DNA of 64,000 nt from Micropterix aruncella (GCA_944548615.1 OX155965.1:17166806-17230805), one strand, 5' to 3'; shown: positions 11,146-23,960, numbered from the stretch's first letter. Made by a program: numbers and translations. Notes: generated from the letters alone by a model not told the origin.

Positions 11146-11267
11146 GTAAGTTAATTAGGCTATTCAGTCGCAAACCAATTACCGCTATACTACATTGCAA
11201 TTTTAAACTTTCTACTCGCTTTGTAAAAAAAAAAACAATATTGGAGTGCGCTACTGATTTGAGGTAA

Positions 11268-11467
11268 CTACAGTCCGCGCACGAGCTCTGAAGAATCAGG
11301 GGCTGAGAAAGCGGCCGGATTACGCCGTCCCCGACCGTCGCCCCATACCCCGCACTCTCCCAGTACTAGTACTGGGAGAGCGCAGGGTGTGGAGCGACGG
11401 CCGGGGGCGGCATAATCCGCCCTCTTCGCCAGCTCCCGACTCTTCGGAGCTCGCGCGCGGACTGTAG
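11268..11467. mobile_element. 200-bp GC-rich palindromic fold-back element
   Basis: The element is almost wholly palindromic: two arms of about 95 bp, imperfectly complementary, meet at CCCAGTACTAGTACTGGG. It begins CTACAGTCCGCGC, ends GCGCGGACTGTAG, and is flanked by a direct GTAA at 11264-11267 and 11468-11471. GC-rich composition in an AT-rich intron marks it as foreign. It would form a strong hairpin in the pre-mRNA of the glucuronosyltransferase gene. Confidence 0.8.
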
Positions 11468-11479
11468 GTAACACTGTAT

Positions 11480-13600
11480 TTATACAATTAGGCTTAAACA
11501 TCTAAAAAAAATGTGTACAATGTCACTAACATGATTTTGAAATTTTGTTTTATATTTTGTAACATAATATCCTAATTTGGCTCAAATCTGAAGACTAACT
11601 ATACTTACACTTGTTTTTCATTAGTAATTAGACTTGTCTACCTGCAGCCTTACTATAACCACTCTCGCGATCCAGTTGTTATTGGCGAGTAAAAAGCGAG
11701 TATCGTTTTAAACGGCATTATGAACACTCGCCATCGGTATTGAAATTATAACGAAACATAACGATCATTCTCTCGCTTTCCTCTTGCTACTTAAATCATA
11801 GACAACAGATGCGCAACCAATCGTAAGAGGTACGATCGTCTCTACATTATGTCAAAAATTGACCTTAACGTTATTCCCTGCATTTCGAAACAATAACTTT
11901 AAAGTGAGGTAATCTTTTCAAAAATGACTTTCCTTTGTGTATTTGTAACTTTATTATTGATTTATTCGTAATACTGTTTTGGAATATACAAAAAATATTA
12001 CAAAAAACATTATACAATTGTTGTCTATTAATAAAAAACAATGTTTCGCGAAACACTTTTAAAGTTATGCTATACAGTGTGTTTTAGATGGTCAGGCAAT
12101 TTTCTCAAGGGGTGATTCTTGTACACGGAACTGACCAAGAAATCTGTTTTTATTCTTTTTTATTTTTGACTGAAATTGAGATAAGAATCAGATTTTTTTG
12201 ATTTAGGCCTTTGTTACTGAGAAAAAATATATTAAATATTTTAAAGTTGGACTAAAAATGCTTTTTTCTTAGTAGCTACCGCTTTAATTACTATACTATG
12301 CTTCCGCCCAAGTAAAAAAAGTTATATAAATGGTTTTAAACTCAAAAGAAAAGAAATACTTTTCTTTTTCAGTCTGATGTAAAGAATTACCTCTTGAAAA
12401 AAATACTAAACTGGAATACATCATATACCACAATGTGGACGAACGTTTAGCATAAAGGTTTTTTTTCATTTTCACTTCGAAACTATCCTAAAACATAGAG
12501 TTTTCTTCAGAAAGAATCACAGCCCTAGAGCGATTGTGCTGTCACCACAACCTGTTACTTTAGCGATCAAGACGCGATTACGAATTGACGTTGATAATAC
12601 GAAGTAACAAATCGCAGTGACTCGACGCGAGAGTCAGAAGTTCGCCTATTCTCCGAGGGGTAACGAAATACGGAATGGAGTAATTGTAAGATCACTTGAT
12701 TCGCGAGAGTGTTTGTTATAGGGCCGCTAGTGGTGCACTTTCCGTTTGTATTTAGAAGATTACTAACCTGCTTTATTAATTTAAAAATAAAAATGCTATA
12801 TAACAACTAAAAACAATTTCTGCTTTTTTGTATTTACAACCCTGTTAGTCAATTTGTTTGAAGGTTGGCGATATTATAATGAGAATCATCTAATTTATAC
12901 TAAGTATGAGGAAAAAGAGAAAACTTTGTGATCATTATCATTGCCAACCTTTCCATAGCGTTTTTAACTTAGCAATACTCATATAGTAACACAGAATGGG
13001 TAACTAGCAGGACTCTTCGCATTGCAAATTTTACTTTAGGTTTCGCTAATTAATCAAAAGTGCGCCCTGGGACCCATCCTGCGATATTATATATATCTGA
13101 ATGTTATTATCTGGCATTGGTATCATGGGCACACTCAAAATATGTTTCCTACCAGCTTTTCCCTATTCCAGTCCCTAAACGCATGAAATGGATATCCGAT
13201 GACTAACTAATCAATGTATGCATGTATAGAAACTGTATCAATGGTAATGGCTGTCAATTTAGTTTAAAATATACTAGACATTCTAAATTCTCAGGAGTTA
13301 ATTGGGCATCTCATTCTGAGCATTTTTGGGGATACTTTTATTAATAAATAGAGAAAACAGTCGTTGGGTCGATGTTACTTGGAAATGGCATTCTTTAATT
13401 AGACCAAAAATATACAAACAGAAGCTATTTGTTATAAAAAGTTTTATTGAGAATTAGATTTTAGATATTTTGAACCATCTTCCCATAAAAAAAATATGTT
13501 TCTTCTGACATTAGCCCAGAGCTGGCCTAATGTGATAAGCCTTTGTTCAAATACTGTTTTTTTCAATACAGTGTTGTTTAGTTACTTATTATTATTATTA
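11480..13600. other. Intron 2 sequence, no gene; possible diverged repeat
   Basis: AT-rich intronic sequence. The part around 12085-12260 (CAAGGGGTGATTCTTG, TTTTTTTGATTTAGGC) resembles 46690-46880, so both may be remnants of one dispersed element. No coding potential was recognised. Confidence 0.4.
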
Positions 13601-13610
13601 TTGTACTCCA

Positions 13611-13755
13611 AGAGAAAGCGTCAAAAAAGTGCAAGAGCATTTTAAAAGCTGATGCTTTCAGATCAGACAGTATTTTGGCCATAAAATGCTGAAAATACTG
13701 TCTGATCTGAGAGTATCAGCTTTTACAAAACTCTTGCACTTTTTTGTCGCTGGCT
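13611..13755. mobile_element. Fold-back miniature element
   Basis: Arms of about 65 bp (13611-13675 and 13689-13755) are reverse complements with a few mismatches and indels around a short loop; conserved parts are CAAAAAAGTGCAAGAG and CAGATCAGACAGTATTTT. A diverged single arm of the same family occurs at 24242-24330. Confidence 0.72.
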
Positions 13756-14433
13756 CCTACTATTGTTTTTATTATCATATGCACAATCAAAGTGCTGAAA
13801 TATGCACAAACAATATAACAAGACTTAAGTAATGTCAAAACAGAAACATCTTACCTTATATCATATTTAAACAATGCAAATATTTTTTTCTCAATAATTT
13901 GGACTAATTATTGGACTATACATAAATTACATTACCAAAAAAGATTTAATAGAGACTGAGCTTGTAACTGTCATTCTAACAATACATTTCTCCACGGCAT
14001 GAAATTTGTAAAATTTGTTGTATGACATTCGAAATTCGGCATGAAATATTTAACGTAATGATACTAATTTGTTGGCTGAAATTGACCTATATAATATTGA
14101 CATGAGGAAGTTCTTTGGATTTCCATAAATCGTTTTAAGTAATATCGTTTTAAGTAAATGAGTAAAAAGTATATTTGAAAACCCAAGCTATCCTGAGATT
14201 CGCTAGATCGTGATCACTATTATGATATACCTAAAGGTTTCACCTAGGGATAACTTATAAACTTTTTTTGACCTTTAAAATGTTTAATTTAATGAAAAAT
14301 AAACCTTTTAAACTTAAAATAAGTTGTTTAACATTTTTTATTAAGTTCTCATGAGGTTAAACTCTATTGATAACTGACATTCTTTGATGACATGGCATTT
14401 TACACCTGAGAAAAGGCTTATGAATCGGCTTAA

Positions 14434-14739
14434 CCCGTTGAGTATGAGTCAACCAAATCTGGTCGCGAAACAATTATCCGTTGAGTACGAGTCGACCAAA
14501 TCTGGTCGCGCGTTTTTTTCACTTCTTTGACGTTCTCATATTTATTCATAATTATCTAATTGTTTTACAAAATGATATTTCAATATTCTATATTCGAAAT
14601 TTCAATGCAATCATTGTGCAGTTGTTCTTTTTATGATTGGTGTAGTAGTTTCGTAGTTATAGTACTTTAAGTCGAGCGCCGTCGATGTCGCCGAAAATCC
14701 TGCAGATGCATCCATGAAAATACCCATTTACTCCAAGGG
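14434..14739. mobile_element. TTAA-flanked miniature element, copy 2
   Basis: The second copy of the family at 8499-8803, in the same orientation and 306 bp, flanked by TTAA at 14430-14433 and 14740-14743. Differences cluster at the left end (CGACCAAATCTGGTC units) and in a small insertion/deletion near the right end. It is inside intron 2. Confidence 0.78.
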
Positions 14740-15198
14740 TTAAGTGAGCTAATCTTTATATCATTTGGGTTCTGCTAAGGTTTCCCCAGCTTGCTCAGAA
14801 TGAAATGCTTAATTTGCATTGACTCGGTTGGAAAAAAACGAATAACGCACTGCATAATAGTTATATTGTGCTATGGTGCACTTTAGAATTAGATGATAAA
14901 TGTTTAATAGTTTTGTATATATAATAAATTTTATTGAATAGCAAACACAGAATATGTACAGCAAACTACTCAAAAATGGTACAGCAACTAGTACTGCAAA
15001 ACTACACAATATTGAAGCGAAAGCTATCGTGGTTGTTAGATGTCACAACTTCGATTTCCTAAGAAATACCGTAACTTATATTTCTAGTCATTTACTGAAT
15101 TGCAAAATACTTCATGTCAAAGCGTCATCATTAGGCTTCAATTATCAGTCTGTCATTTTGTTGAAGTGTCAACAACGGTAATTTTGTTAGCTTCGAAG

Positions 15199-16228
15199 AT
15201 GTCAAAATTTGAGCTGACAAAAGGTCATTTGCCGGAAGCAATGCTTTTCTGCTTTCATCTGAAGAAAACTGCCACAGAATGTCATCGATTGCTGCTGGAG
15301 GTTTACGGGGAATTTACTCTGACAGAAAGGACTGTTGAGACTTGGTTTCTCTGATTCAAAAGTGGTGATTTTGACGTGCAAGACAAAGAGCGCCCAGGCC
15401 AGGAGCAAAAATTTAAAGAAGCCAAATTGGAGTCCATACTCCATGAAGATTCGAGTCTGACGCTGGAAAAGATAAGTGAAGTGGTTAATGTTCATCCCTC
15501 AACCGTTTCGAGACGTTTAAAATGTATGGGAGTCATTCAAAAGGAAGGGCATTGGGTTCCTCGCGAGTTAAAGCTAAGAGACATAGTCAGACGTTTCATG
15601 ACTTGTGAAATGCTCCTTTGCCGTCAAAAAAGAAAAGGTTTTCTCCACCGAATAATCACCGGCGACGAAAAATGGATCTTTTATGAGAATGCAAAAAATA
15701 TCGCTCGTACCTCGGTGAATCACTTCCATCGACCTCAACAGCCACTCCGAAGAGAGACATCCACGGATCCAAGGTAATGCTTTGCATTTGGTGGGACCAA
15801 AAGGGTGTCATCTATTACGAGCTGCTGAAACCGGGAGAAACCATCACGAGCGATCGCTATCGAGCTCAGCTCAAGAATTTTAGCGATGCTGTGAAGATAA
15901 AACGGCCGGAATACGCTAAATTGCACGACAAGGTAATTTTCCAGCATGACCATGCTCGACCACAGGTCGCGATGCGTCAAGAACTTCCTGAAAAAGCTGC
16001 GCTGGGACATCCTACCTCACCCACCGTACTCCCCAGATATTGCGCCATCCGACTACTATTTGTTCCGGTCAATGGCCCATGGCCTTTCCATCAGTCTTTC
16101 GAGGTTGTTGAAAAATGGCTGGATTCATGGATAGCCTCCAAGGACGAAGACTTCTTTCGCCAGGGAAACTGTCTCTTGCCAGAAAGATGGGAGAACGTCA
16201 TAGCTAGCGATGGACGATATATTGAATG
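15199..16228 (+). pseudogene. Mariner transposase pseudogene
   Basis: The reading frame starts at the ATG at 15199 and passes the N-terminal helix-turn-helix region. It continues with the mariner signature WVPREL, the first catalytic block TGDEKWIFYEN, CIWWDQKGVIYYELLKPGE, a FQHDHARP block (second Asp) and YSPDIAPSDYYLF (third Asp). At least one in-frame stop (near 15352) and later frame changes (near 15775 and 15960) break it, so it is inactive. Terminal repeats were not found. It lies in intron 2 of the glucuronosyltransferase gene. Confidence 0.85.
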
Positions 16229-16261
16229 AAATGCACTTTCCAATTTGCTTCGAAATTAATG

Positions 16262-17409
<1,148 letters not shown>

Positions 17410-17411
17410 TA

Positions 17412-17590
17412 AATGCAAACAGAGCTGCCATAAAATTCACCAGCTGGAGTTGGGCCCATCATAATACTATTATTACACTGTGGAGGTGGGGGGTGAGCGG
17501 TGGATTCCGGACTAACAACCGGCTATGGTAGGTTTGGGACAGTTGTCTTACCACATGTGAGCATACACATTACCACCTATTCGAATCTAA
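17412..17590 (-). mobile_element. REL-endonuclease retroelement, 3' tail only
   Basis: It matches the 3' untranslated end of the family described at 59024-60190 (on the minus strand ending GGCAGCTCTGTTTGCAT), with the conserved block CCGGACTAACAACCGG and the ACCACATGTGAGC block. Only the last 180 bp or so remain, next to a second, longer copy at 17680. Confidence 0.75.
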
Positions 17591-17679
17591 AATTATAAGC
17601 AACAACCTCCTGCTATATCTCTACCTATAATTTAATCCGAACCTTCTATCCAGGCAGTCAGGTGTAAAAATAAAATACA

Positions 17680-18365
17680 AACGGAGCTGCCATGGAATTC
17701 ACCGACCAAAAATCGGGCCCATCATATATAATTATTACATTTCTGGGAGGTGAACGGTGGATTCCGGACTAACGACCGGCTGTGGTAGGTTTAGGACAGG
17801 TGTCTTGCCACATGTGAGCGTTCACCTTACCACCCATTCACTCTCCCTTCGAAGCCATAGAATTTGAGATGCAGAAATCGCGGTTTTAAATAATTTTTCT
17901 AGAAAGGAGTTGATTATTTTCCTGGAGAGACTAAGATCTTTAAAAAGGTGAAACAAAGATTAAGCTGGCAGGCCACGAGTGCCTACTTCCACCGCCTGAA
18001 GGTGAACAGTGAAGTCGTTCCGGGTGACGGCATTTCCGAGATCATGGTATTTATTTAATTTGTACTCGTGGTCCTTTGGGATATTTGATTCCCATGGAAC
18101 AGTTAATTCTACGATAAGGACCATCTTCCGAGATAGAGAGTAAAGAGTTTTATCTGGACGCAGGGCTGTGCATCCGAGACTTTCAGGGAATTTATACTCC
18201 TTAGAGACCGAATCGACCTCCATAATCCAATCTGAAGCTTTCTCGATTATTGAGAAAGGTTTTGCAGTGAGATGTTTTTTGCCTTTAGAGCCAACCCGCA
18301 CAAACTGTATTGGGAGTTTGGAGGATACTGTGGAACCCTTGTTGGCACGAGCCTGTATATCTGAA
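17680..18365 (-). pseudogene. REL-endonuclease retroelement fragment
   Basis: Minus-strand copy truncated at both functional and 5' ends. The frame at 17960-18301 reads the endonuclease-like domain, including LRPDKTLYSL and LIVELTVPWE, then EVGTRGLPA followed by a stop where longer copies continue AKSLFHLF. It shares the diagnostic variant ACCAAAAATCGGGCCC with the copy at 54038, so these two form a subfamily. Confidence 0.78.
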
Positions 18366-18724
18366 TTTTAACCGTAAGGCATTTAACCGTGTCGACAATT
18401 ATGCATTGCTCGGTGAACTGGTTGTTCCGTTTTCGGATCAGCTGTTAAAACCCTTCGCAAACTATTTGGAAGGCTGACAGCAGTTTGTTAAATAAATGGA
18501 ATTGCTGTTAACTAAAAACGGTACTCGCGGTGAATAGGTTAACATTACTTTAGCAGCCCACAAAACCATGTATACTACAAAATCATGTATCCTACACTTA
18601 CAACATCCTTTGTACCTACATTTTGTTGATTTTTATTTTATTTTCGCTCCCCCTCCAACCAACCACCCTCTGCCGGCCTCTCGAACCATGATGCCCTTGC
18701 CTTTGTTTATCCGACCTAATGAAG

Positions 18725-18874
18725 GATCCACATTGGATAAAGGCCAGGGGCGTCGAACAAAGGAACGAGGCCCTTAGGTGGCTGCGGGAGCATCTCAAGG
18801 ACCAGGAAAAATGGCAGGGAGTCGTCTACTTCATGGATGACGACAACACATATGATCTGCGCATCTTCGACGAG
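18725..18874 (+). CDS. Beta-1,3-glucuronosyltransferase, exon 3 (DxD motif)
   Basis: The acceptor AG is at 18723-18724; phase 0 matches exon 2. The translation contains KARGVEQRNEALRWL and VVYFMDDDNTYDLRIF. The DDDN cluster is the DxD metal and UDP-sugar site needed for transfer, and RGVEQRN is invariant in the family. The donor is GAG|GTGAGA, so the apparent V-R after GAG is intron. Fifty codons. Confidence 0.93.
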
Positions 18875-19215
18875 GTGAGACAATCATGTTTATTCAGTTC
18901 AAAGTTTATTTAACTCAAAAAAGGTTGTAGAACTTATATACAATTAATACATTATTTATAATTGTTATCTTAATGATATATCTGGCTACCTATGTACTAT
19001 TTATACTATCACACCCAAAACACTAAAATTTGGCAATCATAATCTAGCATTATAAAAAATATATACAGAATACACCTAAAAAAAATATTCATTGTTTTTA
19101 AAAAGTTTTATGTATAAGAAATTAGAATTACATCGGAAAAAATAAAACTACATTAAAAAACAAATGTGAGAAACTAATTTTAAAAAAGCAGATAAATGAA
19201 AAATGAAAATGACAA

Positions 19216-19832
19216 TATAAAATCGAAGACTATCGCGGTTGTTTGACATTATAAATAGGATAGAAAACGAATTTACCGCGTGAAATTTGTAGCACCCGAC
19301 GTTTCGGTGACGTTGCAGCCGCCGTTGTCCAGGGTAGACTGAAGAGCTGTCAATCCGTTGTTTTGCGGGTAGGCCGCGTACCGCTTCCGCCACTGCGTAG
19401 GTTATAACGGTGGTGGGGGGCCGGACTCGGAGCGCGGGAATTTTGAAAATCCGTCTTGCACACAACACTCACTGTATCCTGTTTTACGTCTGCGTTCGGC
19501 GGCGGGAACATTTTAAGAAGAGGGTTCCACGTAGAAGAGAGTTTGTAACCGTCGTCTCTGTTAAAGTTCGGGGTTCTTCTTATTTCAATGGCTTCCCGGA
19601 TCATGCGAGGAAAGTAGAATTGTTCTTTGGATAGCACAATGGGATTTTGAAACTGCATCCAGTGGTTACTTCCGCTATCCAATATATGTTCGCAGATCGC
19701 CGATTTTTCTCCCTGAACGTTTTTAACAGCTTTGATGTGTTCTGACAGTCGCGTGGCTATGGGCCGTTTCGTTTGTTAAACGTAGGCTAGACCGCAACTG
19801 CATTCGACTTTATACACACCCGGGGTTTGCAA
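19216..19832 (-). pseudogene. Penelope-like element, 5'-truncated, GIY-YIG endonuclease end
   Basis: On the minus strand the frame reads PGVYKVECSCGLAYV, then a TAA stop (19776-19778) where glycine is expected, then QTKRPIATRLSEHI, SAICEHILDSGSNHW and REAIEIRRTPNFNRDDGY. This is the C-terminal GIY-YIG endonuclease of Penelope-like retroelements, whose normal order is reverse transcriptase then GIY-YIG. The polyprotein stop is at 19350. The 3' untranslated end (19216-19345) contains the CCGAAACGTCGGGTGC block also present in the fold-backs at 5275 and 55493. The reverse-transcriptase part is absent. Confidence 0.85.
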
Positions 19833-20389
19833 TAAATTAAAATGAGAAATAAAAAAAATTCGAAATAGAGTTACCAAATTCACAACATATTAAACCATGA
19901 TATGAGAAAAAAATAAACAAATCTGAATGTCAATAAACTGTACAAAATCAACCATTACATTGTTTAAATATTGAAAAGATAATTATAAATGTCAAAAATG
20001 GAAATTTGGGTCCACGACTAGCTATCAAAAAAAAATTATAATATACTCACATAGAATAGAAATAAAAGTCTATTAAATAATTATTGTAAAAAAAATATCA
20101 GAGTAAATAAAAATAAAACTTTATTTCTGTCGTGTTTTTAAAAAATCAGTAAATAAATTGTATATAAAATGAAATGTTGAAAATAAGGTTACACTTAAAA
20201 TTAATTCAGTTGTGAATATATTTTTTCTAAAGACTGCTATATAAAGATTTCTGTAATAAATATTCCTTGGTTTGTTTTTTTTTTTGTTTTAAGACAGTGC
20301 TTGTTATTAGACAGTGGGTCCGATTGCATTTCTTTGGTGGCTTGAAATAAATTCTAAAAATGCACTAAAACCATTGATACATAACACTA

Positions 20390-20726
20390 GGGTTGTCGAC
20401 TACAGCGGGCGAGCCCGTCACCTCAGGAAGTTTTAACGATTGGTTGTTCTATCTCCCTGGAGTGAGCGCAGAAGACTTGGACAAAACAGTCCACCGTCAA
20501 GCTCCGCCACAAACCCGTAAGAGGCCAACGCCTTAACCGCGAGATAGCCAGAAGTGTTACCCAGCGGGCTTACACTCAGCCCTTACTTCCGATTGCGACC
20601 AGATTACTCCAGTCTCTCGATTGGTTACGAGTTCGAGGTCGCTTGCGCGGTCCTCTCCCTTACAAAGCGGTGAAACGGTGTATACCGAATCTATCGCGGA
20701 CCACGGCATCCTTTGCCCGGCTGTTC
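20390..20726 (-). mobile_element. Unclassified retroposon family, copy 2, with 14-bp target duplication
   Basis: A 337-bp piece of the family at 9962-10545 in the opposite orientation, bounded by the perfect 14-bp direct repeat GATACATAACACTA (20376-20389 and 20727-20740). A long variable-length duplication indicates LINE-type target-primed insertion rather than cut-and-paste. It stops at the end corresponding to CCTTTGCCCGGC, earlier than copies 3 and 4, consistent with 5' truncation. Confidence 0.82.
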
Positions 20727-21017
20727 GATACATAACACTACCACAGTATACTAGACAGTAGCGTGTCTTAGAACAAAATTGAAAACGAAGCGAGCTACAT
20801 CATGAGTCCAAGGGCTCGCATATGGCCGCCACATGTCTACTACTCCGCTGATTCAGATGTTCAAATGTTTGAGAAATTTGCCAACCTTCCCACGCGCGTA
20901 ACGCTAACCATAGGCATTCGTCGAGACGTACCCCTCTGCTCACTTCCCTCGCACCCTATCCCCGCAATACTATGTCACTCGAGAGTGCGTCTACTGTTCT
21001 CTCGGTATACTGTGAGA

Positions 21018-21066
21018 TCTAATACTAATTCTCCTCTTCGAAGATACTAATTCTCCTCTTCGAAGA
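21018..21066. repeat. 22-bp tandem duplication
   Basis: The unit ATACTAATTCTCCTCTTCGA plus two bases occurs twice in direct succession. It is probably a replication-slippage duplication. Confidence 0.7.
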
Positions 21067-21588
21067 TCATAGCTTTCTCAACTTTGCTGCCCGGAATAAG
21101 GAAATTCTGCTCCTTCCAAACCAGGGTCTTAAATCTTTAGCCAAGAAATTTGGTGTCTTCCTGGGCCTCCCCATCCTTGTATTTTGCCTGGGATATTATT
21201 GTACAGAAGTGTGAGAAGCTAGCTGAAGTAATCCAATTTCCGATATTTCCTTTTGAGCCATGTTTCCTCGATGACTGAAACAACTTACACATAAATCATT
21301 ATTGTAATGACGCCCACAGACAGGACAATAACTTTTTAGCAGTCTATCATACTTTCACAACAGAGATAATTCATACATTTATCAGCGTTTAATGACGCGA
21401 CAGGAAACCAATACTTTTATCAGCATTTGTCACAGTGTTATAAATTGTGTTTATAAATGGGCCTTTTTCGGAAGCAGTGACAGAGGTCATGGGCTTTAAG
21501 TGATTAACCCGAATTGCTTGCACAAAACTTTTTACTTAGGTCTTCAATTTATTCCATCTATTTGATCTACAAATAACGTCAATTTCAG

Positions 21589-21813
21589 ATGCGGCTAATT
21601 AAAAAAGTGGGTGTTTGGCCCGTCGGTCTGGTTGGTGGGATGATGGTGGAAAAACCCATGGTTTCCAGCTCTGGCAAAGTTAAGGGCTTCAACAGCTTGT
21701 GGAGGCCGGAAAGGCCATTTCCTATAGACATGGCCTCGTTTGCCATACACAACTGCCTTCTTCAGGATCATCCAGAAGCAATGTTCTCTCACAAGGCGCC
21801 ACCCGGATATCAG
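21589..21813 (+). CDS. Beta-1,3-glucuronosyltransferase, exon 4
   Basis: The acceptor AATTTCAG ends at 21588. The translation continues the FDE of exon 3 with MRLIKKVGVWPVGLVGG and FNSLWRPERPFPIDMA. The WPVGLVGG and PFPIDMA..AI segments are conserved acceptor-binding parts of B3GAT enzymes. It ends GGATATCAG|GTGAGA in phase 0. The 75 codons have no disruption. Confidence 0.94.
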
Positions 21814-22041
21814 GTGAGATTTTGTTTTTTCTGTTATGATCTGCGAAATGAGCAAAGCCGAGGGCAACCAGCTCACCTGGAAGACCAGTCGCAGAATCCA
21901 CGATGGACGAAGTCGCACACATCAGTCATAGCAGTCTCATATGTGCGCATTATTTTCTCTCTCTTCTAGCCAAAGCCAGTCATATACCAGTTGTACTGTA
22001 CAAGTATGAAATGCGGATTTTTTCTATAAAAACATGTTAAA

Positions 22042-22660
22042 TTCGGAATAATGATGAAAAAGTGCTTTATTCAAAGTATGCTCCATTGCTTGTTATACAT
22101 TTTTCCCATCTTTCGGGCAATTTATGAATACCATGCTAGTAAAAATCTTCCCTATTTGCTGCGAACCATTCATCGAGCCATTTTTTCACATCTTCGTACG
22201 AACCAAAGTGCTGCTCAGCAAGTAGGTCAAATATGGATGCAAACAAGTAGTAATCGGAAGGAGCCATGTCTGGTGAGTAAGCCGCATGGGATATAACTTG
22301 AGAAATTGAGAGCTTCCAACGTGTCGCAAACCGGTTTTGCCGGATGCGACACGTTGGAAGATGCGATGTGATGTGATGGAGCATTGTCATGAAGAAAAAT
22401 GACGTTTTGTTGTCTCTTTCTGTATTCTGGCCTTTTTTCATGCAGTGAACGGTTCAAATCGGTAAATTGTTATTGGTAACGTTTAGTATTAACCATTTCC
22501 CCAGGTTTTAACAGCTCATAATAAACCACGCCCCTCTGATCCCACCAAACACAGAGCATCGTCGAAGCAATCCGGTCTTACTGTTGATGGATGGTGCGCC
22601 TGGGTCTACCTATTATTTTTTGCGCTTGGTAGGTCTAAGGCACCATAGTGCAAAGCATGC
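22042..22660 (-). pseudogene. Mariner transposase fragment
   Basis: The minus strand reads CVWWDQRGVVYYELLKPGE, then RPEYRKRQQNVIFLHDNAPSH (second catalytic Asp), YSPDMAPSDYYLF (third Asp) and WLDEWFAANREDFY. A small duplication/inversion around 22300-22360 and frame changes break the region before YSPD. The N-terminal half is missing. It lies in intron 4 of the glucuronosyltransferase gene. Confidence 0.82.
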
Positions 22661-22692
22661 TAAGCATGTTGCATAATTTCTTGTTCTCCATC

Positions 22693-23230
22693 GTCCCCCT
22701 CATTACTGAGGATAGTGGCCACTAGACAACAGTTTGCCTACGAGGCTCCTCCACTTCGACTGTCTTCTGCATGCCGGGTCGCAGATTGTATAGACCCTTT
22801 TGTTACTTCTTCGTTCCATCTGGTTCTGCTTCTTCTTTCCTTCACTTGACCACCGGAAAGCATTTTCTCCAGATTCTCTGGGTTTCTCCTGGCAACATGA
22901 CCGAAGTACTGCAGGACCCTTCTCATGCATACGGTGGAGAGCCTCACTTGGATGCCAAGTTCTTTAAGGACAAATTTGTTGGTGTTGTCCATGGGAATCC
23001 TAGCATTTTACACCAACACTATATCTCCAGTGCATTGATTTTAGTGCGTATCCGAGCCTTCAGGGTCCATGTCTCCGATGCATAGAGAAAGATTGAGAAA
23101 ACCAGAGCTCGAACCAGCCTGACCTTGGTCCGCTTACTAATACCCTGATTCTTCCACAACCTTTCTAGCTTGCTCGTGGCCGCGATTATCTCAATATAGT
23201 CCGGAATCCAGATCTAATATAAAAACTAAA
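22693..23230 (-). pseudogene. LINE reverse-transcriptase 3' end (RTE-like), copy 1
   Basis: The minus strand reads SKLERLWKNQGISKRTKVRL, FLYASETWTLKAR, CMRRVLQYFGHVARRNPENL and then a GRR..RW block. This is the usual end of RTE/Jockey-type LINE polyproteins. Stops interrupt it. It faces a second copy at 23635-23960 in inverted orientation, and the two share their terminal KLLSSGH.PQ. Confidence 0.78.
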
Positions 23231-23634
23231 AATAATTATATGGATAAGCTAGAGGGAAGGGAGAAACAGGAAAATCTATAATGGCATGGCATCTGAGGCA
23301 TGGCAAAATAATTTAATTTTACTTTTTTTGGAAAGTTCTTTTGAACTGTTGAGCTCTTTAATTTGTCACAGACAACACAACTTCATGAATTTTATTTTCA
23401 GATGGAATTATTAGATCTTTAAAATGTGACCATTGATCAGGGGTTTATAGCTATTTTGAGAATAAACCAAGACACATTAAAAATGTTTCAAAGAACAAAA
23501 TTCAAAAATTCCACTGGCAAAATGTATGTGTATGCAAAATTTCAATGAATATTATTGCAAACTGTGTAAATTGTTTAAATGAGTGTCATAAACAGTGATG
23601 CTTGCATATAAGATATACGGGACTATTTAATATT

Positions 23635-23960
23635 TGTTTAATCAATCGGTCCTGGAAGAACTCGGCATCCAAGTGAGGCTCTCCACCGTATGCATGAGAA
23701 GGGTCCTGCATTTCTTCGGTCATGTTGCCAGGAGAAACCCAGATAATCTGGAGAAAATGCTTTCCGGGTGTCAAGTGGAGGGAAGAAGAAGCAGAGGCAG
23801 ATCACCGGCCAGATGGAACGACCTCATCAAAGAAGTTACAAAAGGGTCAATACAATCGGCGACCCGCCATGCAGAAGACAGGTCGAAGTGGAGGAGCCTC
23901 GTAGGCAAACTGTTGTCTAGTGGCCACGATCCTCAGTAATGAGGAAACGATGGAGAAGAA
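23635..23960 (+). pseudogene. LINE reverse-transcriptase 3' end (RTE-like), copy 2
   Basis: A 101-residue open frame begins within LEELGIQVRLSTVCMRRVL and runs through FFGHVARRNPDNLEKML and GRSPARWND to KWRSLVGKLLSSGHDPQ and a stop. It is the C-terminal end of the same LINE family as 22693-23230, here without stops and so younger. It is 5'-truncated. Confidence 0.8.
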
